From Hibiscus mutabilis (lineage: Eukaryota > Streptophyta > Magnoliopsida > Malvales > Malvaceae), in the NCBI GenBank assembly GCA_019671005.1, contig CM033719.1, forward strand, positions 19,952,750 to 20,016,749: a DNA stretch of 64,000 bases, in the 5' to 3' direction. Under the pieces are notes generated by a model that was not told the origin of the DNA, searched no databases, and worked only from the letters and a program-made list of their open reading frames with translations. Both the position numbers and the translations under genes were made by a program. Below, piece after piece: positions 56,381 to 64,000 of this stretch. Each line of letters opens with the position of its first letter. Within the stretch, counting starts at the first letter, position 1.

Positions 56381-57972
56381 ATTGTCTGAAATGATCATGT
56401 GCCATGAATGATTTCTCTAAATTGAACGTGTACAATTTTCTATGATTTATAAACATAATTGTTTTCTATGATTTGAATATGACTACTTTAACTATTTTGA
56501 AAGCATGACTACTTTAAATGTTCAAAAGTATGCCTCTATCTGATTGAAAGCATTTATCTGGTTACTGTTTTACTAATAAAATATGTTTACGTCTGATTCA
56601 TGTTTTATAAAATTATTCTTGTCTACTTTAAATTGATTTATGTCTGGATATACTATTTGAGATGTAATATGGAGCTCTGCAAGAACCCCTTCGATATGTG
56701 TTAAGTGTGAAAATGTACTATATTTTATACCCTTTTTACTTAGACTATTATTTAGAATTAGACCAATTTAGTTGCATTTGTAGCTATTCATGCATAAATT
56801 TGTAGTCCTATCATTTATTGGGCTTGGCCTTACGTTTTGTTATTTTTGTGGAGAAATCGTTGTTGTTTTGCTCTCTTTTGTACAAGGACAAATTGTCGAA
56901 GCCATTGTCGAACGGTTGCCATGGAAAGTTGGAGATAAATGCAGATTCTTCAAGATTGATCAATTACCAATTATCCTTATCCTTATCACATGGCATAAAG
57001 CCCAGATTTAAATTAAAAGCTGCTGGAGATAAAGATAAAGAGATTATCCCCTCTAATTCAAAATTCAAATAAAGATTTCCACCTCTATATAAACGCATCA
57101 CATCTTCAACATCATCAACGATTGAGAGAGGTGGATTGAAGCTAGGGTGAGATCAACTCAAGAAGGATGATCAAATCTTGAAGGAGCTCGTCTCCTCCAA
57201 TTTCTTTCTTTTCTTTTATCTTTTGAAATACCCGATGTTTGGGTTTTATTCTTTGTTGATTTCTTTCAACTTAGCCATGAACTAATTAATTGGCTTGGGT
57301 TATTGGGTTTATGGTGTTTGTGATTGGATGATTAGTTTTTTGTTTTTAATTCAATAAATCATTGTTTTATCCATTCTTGCTTCATTATTTAATTTCATAT
57401 GAACTCGAGAGAGGGACTTGGATGAATCTATTTATCTAGACTCGAGAGAGTTAGATTCACGAAACGATTGGATATGGTTTTCCTTTAAATAGCTGTTGGT
57501 GGAAGCTAATTCACGTTAGGGATAAGGAGTGAATTTCAGCGACTAAGAAGAGTGCATTGATCGATGATGTCCACCCAAGTTTAACGCATAGATGTATCAT
57601 CGTGGCTTGCACAATTATTAGCTCTTCGGTTAAGGATAATTTGAAGGCATTGAAGAACACTTTGTCGAACATCGATATGACAATTAATTGCCACGACAAC
57701 TCATCCGACAACTACACCTTTACACTCAATAACCCAGCCTAACCTCTCGAATCGATTTCTTCTTTCATTTATTTAACTTCCTTTATACTTAGTTTATTTT
57801 ACTTGCCCATTATCACTCTATATCACCATCAACTTATTTTTTTTACAGTGCAATAACTTAAGCAAAGTAGCCCAAACCAATCCCTGTAAAGACGATACTT
57901 GATACCTATCACTTTATTACTTGCGGCATGTATACTTGCACCTTTTTTGTAGTGCTTAAATCACGCAACAAT
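56381..57972 (+). mobile_element. LTR-like region with TATA box
   Basis: A probable LTR of unknown family: a TATA-like CTCTATATAAACG at about 57082-57094 is followed by 'catcacatcttcaacatcat' and a leader-like stretch. The 3' end region 57850-57970 ('ccaatccctgtaaagacgat' ... 'tcacgcaaca') resembles R/U5 of plant gypsy elements. No matching second LTR is in the window. Confidence 0.4.
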
Positions 57973-58697
57973 AGGTTTTGACGCTTCGGCAAGGGTAATT
58001 CCTTATGAGCCTAAGACATCCCCTTAAGTTGGCTCCTATGCCTAATGGGCCTAAGGTAAGTTCTTATGGACCTAAGACACCCCCTTAGGTTGGCTCCTAC
58101 ACCGAATGGGCTTAGGGTAAGTCCTAATGGATGTAGTTCTGGGGAAATGTATATCGGTGTACGGCTGCAGGGTAGTTAGGTGTTAAATAAAATTCTTGTT
58201 GTATTTTAAAAATATGTTTTACTAAAATAATTTACAAAATTTTGAAACTACTTAAATTTTTATTCTACACTTATTAGAACACACTGAGCTCCCTAGCTCA
58301 CACCCCAAACTTTCTCTATAAGATTTCTAGATAGGCTTCCCTGGGCTTGGCAATTGGAGGATCAATACATTCTAAACATCACTTTCTGTTTTAATGTTTT
58401 AATGTTTCTATCCGTCATACTATCTTTATGAGGATGACATGTGCCTATATTTTGAGTTTATTTGTTGAGACCATGAATTTTACTACTTGTATATTTTACT
58501 GCTAAGACAGATTTAGTACATTTTGTAACTAACTACTATTATGGTTTGAGAATAGTTATCTTAGATCACCTCTATATTGATGCAATTCTATTATTTGGTT
58601 CAGACTACAAATATGCTATATTCTCTCGAAAAGTTTTGAGTTTGGTAGTGACCTACTAGATTTAGTCTTAACGTAAAGGTTAGGTCTAGGGGTTACA
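57973..58697 (+). mobile_element. 3' part of a plus-strand gypsy 5' LTR, with 61-bp tandem repeats
   Basis: Ends GGGGTTACA at 58697, followed by a primer-binding-site-like TGGTATCAAA (58704-58713; consensus TGGTATCAGAGC). The text 'aacacactgagctccctagc' is typical of gypsy LTRs. At 57993-58130 a 61-bp unit ('cctaagac..ccccttaagtt' then 'ggctcctatgcctaatggg') is tandemly repeated about 2.3 times. The 5' part of the LTR is missing or unrecognised. Confidence 0.65.
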
Positions 58698-58899
58698 TTT
58701 AGTTGGTATCAAATTTTTTGGTTTTATAAACCTTGGACTGTGGATGAGTCCTAAATAAAAATATTATTTTAAAATATTTTACATGCAATAAGATATGTTA
58801 TAAAGGGCATGCCACCAATTTTTTTAAATTTAATTGTGTTCAATACTCTAGTGCCAAATCTGATCCTATGTCTTACCTTTTTGTAGAGTTTTTAAGATC

Positions 58900-59360
58900 C
58901 TCTTATATGAACACCATACGAGGTCGCCGACTTGCCTGAAGGTATGGTCAAACCGCTATATTCTCTAATTTGATAGAAGATTCGGTAATGGATCCTCCAA
59001 CTCTAGTTGATCCACCAGATTTCGTGCATCATACAAAGCCTACGACATGAGTGATTGATAAGACTCTCAGTAGATAGTTCCTTCAGTTGATTCAGGGTGC
59101 AGTTAGAGCATCTAGTGTCGTACCTAAAGTTTATATTTCTTATACCCTGATTGCTAATGGGGTCATGACATTCATAAGCCCTTTAGGTAGAGCCTCGAAT
59201 GAGGTTGAGGAATGACTTAATGATATAGAGAGACGTATAGACCAGTTCGGTTTAAAGCCATCCAAGAGATATTTAAGAGTTGTTTCCATGCTTGATGGGA
59301 ATGTCCACACCTGGTGGGAATTGGTAGTGAGCAACATTTTTGTCGATCGTTTAACATAGG
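58900..59360 (+). pseudogene. gypsy gag capsid remnant, first part
   Basis: The plus strand reads 'MTFISPLGRASNEVEE', a stop, 'LNDIERRIDQFGLKPSKRYL' and 'VVSMLDGNVHTWWELVVSN', matching the capsid start of Ty3/gypsy gag (pattern E-W-L-x-x-x-E-R ... A-x-x-W-W). Stops occur at several places. The frame is then interrupted by a ~1.26-kb insertion and continues at about 60630. Confidence 0.75.
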
Positions 59361-59364
59361 TCTT

Positions 59365-60630
59365 TCATTGATGTGAAAACTTCACACTATTAATGCAAGC
59401 TACACTGTCGATGCAAGAATAGAAATAGAGAAATCTTATTTGAATATCGATCCCACGAGGATGGTGTATTTATCTTATACTTATGTAACTACAATACAAT
59501 AATGTAAGAGTGGTAGTTGTGGGTGCAATGGTGGTTGCAATAAAAGGATAAAAAGGTTAATAGAAGATTAATTATGGTAGCAATAACAAAATGTAATAAA
59601 AGATAGAGAAATATGAGAATAAAGCCTGGATCTCCTTGGTTAAGCTTGGCAGAAAGATCAAGTACGCCTCGAGGTAAAATGATGGTTCAATCAACAATGT
59701 AGTGGTTAGCTTGAGTATTAGCTTCCATTTAACCTTCAACCATTGCTTCAGGGATGTAGATCGACTTCAACTTTCATCGTAAGTAGATGTTATAGCCCTT
59801 CGAACAAATGGGCCAACTTTAATTGCATCCAATCAACTTTTGCTGTAAAAACTCGTTAATATAACTCGTCACTGCATCCGTCTATGTTAGTGGCTAGTTT
59901 AACACTCTCATGCAAAACATAAATCAGATCCAACAATTAAAGCTTAAGATAAAGCTAACACAAATATATATTAAACTATAAAAATAGTTTAAACACATTA
60001 ATAAAGCTCTAGAAAAGTAAAACATCATCAAAGTGAGCACAAATACAAACTAAATCTCAAAAAAATCAAAATAGAGAGAAGTTTGAGAAGATAACAATAT
60101 ATTTCCTTGATTCAGCACTTGACTCATTATTTTCTTGGATAGATCTGCCTCACTTCACCTCGGATCTCCAGAAATAAGCTTAATCTGCCATGGGAGGAGG
60201 GTAAAAGCTAGGATGTTGAAGATGATATGAAAAAATAAGAAAAGCATGACTCTCTCTCCCCTCTAAATTAGTAATTTTATACGCTACCCAAGGAATGACA
60301 CATGTCCTGTAGGTTATTTGTATGCCTAGAGTTGTACAAAATTTGTTATAACAAAATGGACAGCTGATAGGGTCATCCTTATCCTTAAGTAGACTAGACA
60401 GCTGGTAGATGCAGTGGCAAGAAATTCCTCTGTAGAGACATTAGTAATACAACGACAACTAGGCAAAATAGGCAAAAATATACAAAACACAAGCAACTAG
60501 AACTAAGTTAGAAAAAAAATACATAAATAAAAATGAAAAATACATAAATGGATGTAATGGACACCAATATAGGGACAATTAGACCTATAAATCATGGGAA
60601 AATACATGCTCTTTAAAGAGCTATCATGCT
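59365..60630. mobile_element. ~1.26-kb insertion splitting the gag remnant
   Basis: Its limits are inferred from the gag reading on both sides. It begins near TGTGAAAACTTCACAC, itself a short inverted repeat (GTGAAAACTTCAC), and ends near a 14-bp perfect palindrome GCTCTTTAAAGAGC (60610-60623). No coding capacity; 'atcgatcccacgaggatgg' near 59450 resembles LTR-derived DNA. Element class not determined. Confidence 0.5.
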
Positions 60631-60926
60631 TCTTCAAGGACCGTTTTAAGAACTATTTCATTGGTGAACGATTTTTGAGACAAAGATGATAGTAGTTATA
60701 GGATCTATTATAAGTAGATATGATTGTTGCCGAGTACGAGTTGGAGTTTCTGAGTTTACTGAAATACACTTCTGGTTTGATAGCACTTAGGTGGACAAGT
60801 GTCACAAGTTTGAGAAATGAGTCAGGATTGGACTGCGCAAGTAGGTTATTACCCATTAGGAAATGATGTTCAATTTTCTGATAGAGAGGGCTAAGACTGT
60901 AGAGGACGATGAGTTTTTACCACTAA
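60631..60926 (+). pseudogene. gypsy gag capsid remnant, second part
   Basis: The reading 'FFKDRFKNYFIGERFLRQR' and, after stops, 'VAEYELEFLSLLKYTSGLIA' match the middle of gypsy gag (family pattern F-x-x-K-Y..., then V-A-E-Y-E-x-x-F-x-x-L). It stops at the minus-strand LTR that begins at 60927. Confidence 0.72.
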
Positions 60927-63900
60927 TGTAACACCCATTTTCGTATCTATACGACGAATACGAATTAGGAATGTCACAACTTTACTATCCTTAAATATAC
61001 ATTCTCTCCATAATCTTAACATGCAACTCATCACCTGTGGTTACTCTTAACTTTGAATCTTTCTAGATATGCCAATTAATATGAAACCATAACGAACTTT
61101 AAAGGCCAATAAGTACTCAATTAGGTTTAGCAAGTGTACATGGCACTATAATAATCAAACCTCAATTAAGATGTCATTACTGTGATTAACTGTTGAGCTT
61201 TCCAATATTGATAGAATGCCCTTCTCACTCTCATCTTGATTTACCTACGTGTGCACAATCAAACACACGCTAAGTACGAACTTAGCGAGGCAATAAAGGA
61301 AGTAACAACAATAATTTATACCTTATTCAACTTCATGGCTATGTTTATATAACATGATATATATATATATATGCCAATATACTAACTTTTATATTACATT
61401 GGTAATGATTTACTACATGCCAATGCCATCAAACTTTCACGCTAGTCTATTTTTCATAATGTGCCATATATACATAAATACATCATGATCACTAGACATA
61501 TATTACCATCATGTTAATTATATATTAACATAATATAAACTAGATATAAATTTCTTACCAATATACTTGCCTTTTATTCCAAAAGCTCATAAGCTTTTTC
61601 ACCTGTTTATCTTTTATTAACCAATAAACCATAGCCCAAATATAAGCCTATGAGGACCCTGGGTACATGAGTCAAAGCCACACATAAGCTTGTGCTAACC
61701 ATCCGCACATAAGGTTGTGCTAACCAAATACACTAAGTGTATTTTATATACACTATAGTGTTAAACAGAGGATGCAACATGCTGCTGGACTCTATGGCAT
61801 GTCAACTATACCCTGTCCCTCATTAGCATACTTGGGCATATATTCCATCCATGGCAATGTATATCAACATAATTTAACATTGGACAGTTCATAACCGAAA
61901 TAACATTCGTAATATAACATCATATATAACTAGTGTTCTATGCATTTATGTTCAACCTTTTATATATTTAAAACATGTCAATATATGATCAATGACATAA
62001 ATATCATGCCAATATATAAATAAGGTAGACTCAAGTCTTCCTAATGATGTATAAGACATCCGTATATCATGTTATGTATGCATTGCACTCACCTTGACCA
62101 TTTAACACAATGCCTCACTAAATCTTAGTCCTGATCCTTTCTTTTATAGAACCTCGAACCTTCTTTCATTCGGACTTGACTTCATTCATCACATGAATAA
62201 AATAAAATAATTGTTAAATTCAAATCTAACATTACCTTAAACATGTTTAATATAGTCATTCAAATATAAAATTTCCAAATATTTTTCCTTTCTTCCTTGT
62301 ACTGTTCAAAAACTCATTATGGTCCGTAGTGACCAATTTAAACTTCCAATAATTCTTCCAAGCTTGCAAACTAACATTTAAATACAAAATGTTTTAAATT
62401 CCATTTTCTGACAGCTTGCGCTACCTTTAAAGATTTACTTATTCAGGGAAAAATACATACTGGATCTTAATTTACTTTATACTGGAGAAACTAGATTCGA
62501 TAACGATTTTAACAGTATAATCCAAATAAATTAATAAAATCTACAAAAATTATGAAAATTCCTTACATTCACGTCACAGAGCTGTCCAGGCAGAAACTGC
62601 TATGTAATTTTTCTGACCTTCATTCGATTAAAAATTCATATCTTTTAACTCGAAACTCGAAATCAGTTTCCGTTTGCTGGAAACGAAACTAGATTAAAAA
62701 ATCTTTACAACGGTATAAAATTCATCATCTAACCATTTTTGTAGAATTTATGACAAATTTTTAAACTTACTGTCATAATTCAAATTCCAACATAACTTTC
62801 CATGAATAACTTCTAATTTACATCAACTTCGCCTTATTTCTCTACTTGTCAATTTAGTCCCATCACTTTACTTCAAATGGCTAGAATAAAGCTTGTATTC
62901 ATATGTTCTCTTTACATCCTTCTTCAGAATAAGCTTAAACCTTTACTTCTCTAATTTTTCTTGATTTGTCAAAATGATCGCCAAATTTCCAATACAAGGA
63001 TTCAAGCTTCTTAACTCTGCAAATTAGTCCTCAAATCAACATTACTACCTTAATTCCATCATTTTAACTAAAAATCAGATTTACTCCTACATATCCTCTT
63101 TACCGAATAGACCATTCAAGTTTGACAAATTGTCAAAATGGTGACTAAAGCGATTAATCGCCGGTTTAGCAATCTAACTTCATTTTCATGTCTCTAACAT
63201 CATTAATAATATAAATACATTTCAAATTATAAAAATCAGAATTGAAACCCTAACTTTAACACTTTGCTGAATTAGTCCTTTAGGGTTTAAATTTAGGGTT
63301 TTCATTCTGAACAACAAATCAAGCTTGCAAGACTACTAACTCATCATCATAAACACTAATTTAAGGTTGGATACCTAAACCCTAATCTTCTTCAAGGTTG
63401 CTGAATTGTTTAGGGTTTAAATCACAACTCAAAAACATAAATCCAACATCATTCTTGCTTGATTTCAATAAAAAATCGAATATAGATTCATAAAATCATA
63501 AAACCCCCAATTTGAACAGAAACCCTAATTTCTCTCTCATATAAAGTCTCATCAATCAAGCAGGAAATCCATGAATAATTTACATCAATAGATAGAGATC
63601 GAAGAGATGAACAACTTTGTAGTTCGGAAGATTACCTTAAAACCGAGATTTGGGGCTTAAATCAAGCTTGGAAAATTTTCCTCTTCATTCTCCTCTTTCT
63701 CCATGGGTTTGGAGATGAAATTTCATTGATAAACCTTCATATTTCATATATATATAAGCCACTTGTATAATTAAAAATGAATTTTTAATTTATTAAATTC
63801 AACTTTCCAAAAATACCCTCCAACTAGATTTATATTTCTAATTTGCCATTTGGTAGCATTCCAACTAAAATTATTTGGATTCTAATCAGCCACTATTAAT

Positions 63901-64000
63901 CCATAAAATAAATCTCAAAATTCCTTCCATGTCCCTATTGGGTGAAATGACCAAAATGCCCTTTACCAATCAACTTATTCACAAAATTGCCATTCCATGT
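60927..64000 (-). mobile_element. minus-strand gypsy LTR (second copy of the 27304-39874 family), truncated by window edge
   Basis: Begins TGTAACACCCATTTTCG at 60927. 61240-62110 matches 27820-28640 closely in order and content ('gaggaccctgggtac', 'aacatgctgctggactctat'). 62450-62720 carries a stretch common in plant gypsy LTRs ('gctgtccaggcagaaactgc'). Its expected outer TTACA end is not reached. A (TA)n run lies at 61350-61370. Confidence 0.75.

Noticed and set aside
1..64000. tRNA or rRNA genes, organellar insert
   Set aside because: No cloverleaf or rRNA core sequence was recognised by eye; a tRNAscan run would be decisive.

Overview
The window is nuclear DNA of a dicot plant. It is AT-rich, carries genes with plant-type GT-AG introns, and is dominated by plant L1-type LINEs, Ty3/gypsy and Ty1/copia elements and Mutator/hAT-type MITEs. 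The gag-like DUF7745 retroelement and the gypsy LTR style (ends TGTAACACCC / GGGTGTTACA) suggest Malvaceae, possibly cotton (Gossypium). That placement is inference from memory, not a search. No rRNA, tRNA, CRISPR or bacterial features were seen.

Only two host genes are recognisable. (1) A TOC75 (TOC75-III type) locus on + at 10350-14186 encodes the chloroplast outer-envelope import channel. Seven exons can be traced with mostly intact splice sites, but the reading frame is broken: three frames are used in exon 1, exon 2 has a 1-nt loss leading to a stop in exon 3, the exon 4 acceptor is missing, and exon 6 has a compensated frame excursion. I read it as a pseudogene of a duplicated gene, or less likely as a copy damaged by indel sequencing errors. 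(2) A single-exon LUX/PCL1 gene on - at 20709-21695 encodes the GARP/MYB-like DNA-binding subunit of the circadian evening complex. Its 5' coding end carries a 31-bp unit repeated three times. This puts the conserved first AUG out of frame and turns it into an 18-codon upstream ORF, with two further AUGs in overlapping stop-start arrangement. A perfect evening element lies about 250 bp upstream.

Layout. 1-3852: unassigned DNA and a gypsy-type LTR-like block with a cluster of TATCGATAC-like motifs. 3853-10110: a decayed L1-type LINE (ORF1 DUF4283 plus CCHC; ORF2 endonuclease, RT, zf-RVT, RNase H) interrupted by a 368-bp hAT-type MITE; its 3' end is about 240 bp from the TOC75 start region. 14603-15684: a Mutator-type TIR element with perfect 9-bp TSD and a nested TA-flanked element. 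16160-17460: a minus-strand LINE relic. 17939-18117: a small MITE. 20307-20514: a 109-bp tandem duplication downstream of LUX. 22150-25684: three hairpin-forming inverted-repeat elements upstream of LUX.

25754-64000 is a nested retrotransposon field. A minus-strand gypsy relic (LTR 27304-39874) is split by a plus-strand LTR element with a DUF7745-type gag (29313-39053), which contains an 18-unit 34-bp tandem array. Next comes a LINE (39875-48200) split by a 6.06-kb copia element (41387-47448) with 477-bp LTRs about 99% identical and a perfect 5-bp TSD. Then follow a minus-strand LINE (50260-52385), a copia RNase H tail, a MULE-type element (53278-54331), LTR-like DNA, a plus-strand gypsy 5' LTR/PBS/gag relic split by a 1.26-kb insertion, and at 60927 to the window end a second copy of the minus-strand gypsy LTR family.

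The genes do not form a pathway. The main biological interest is the 5'-end rearrangement of LUX, the dying TOC75 copy, and the inverted-repeat cluster upstream of LUX. All coordinates of degenerate element edges are approximate unless a target-site duplication is stated.
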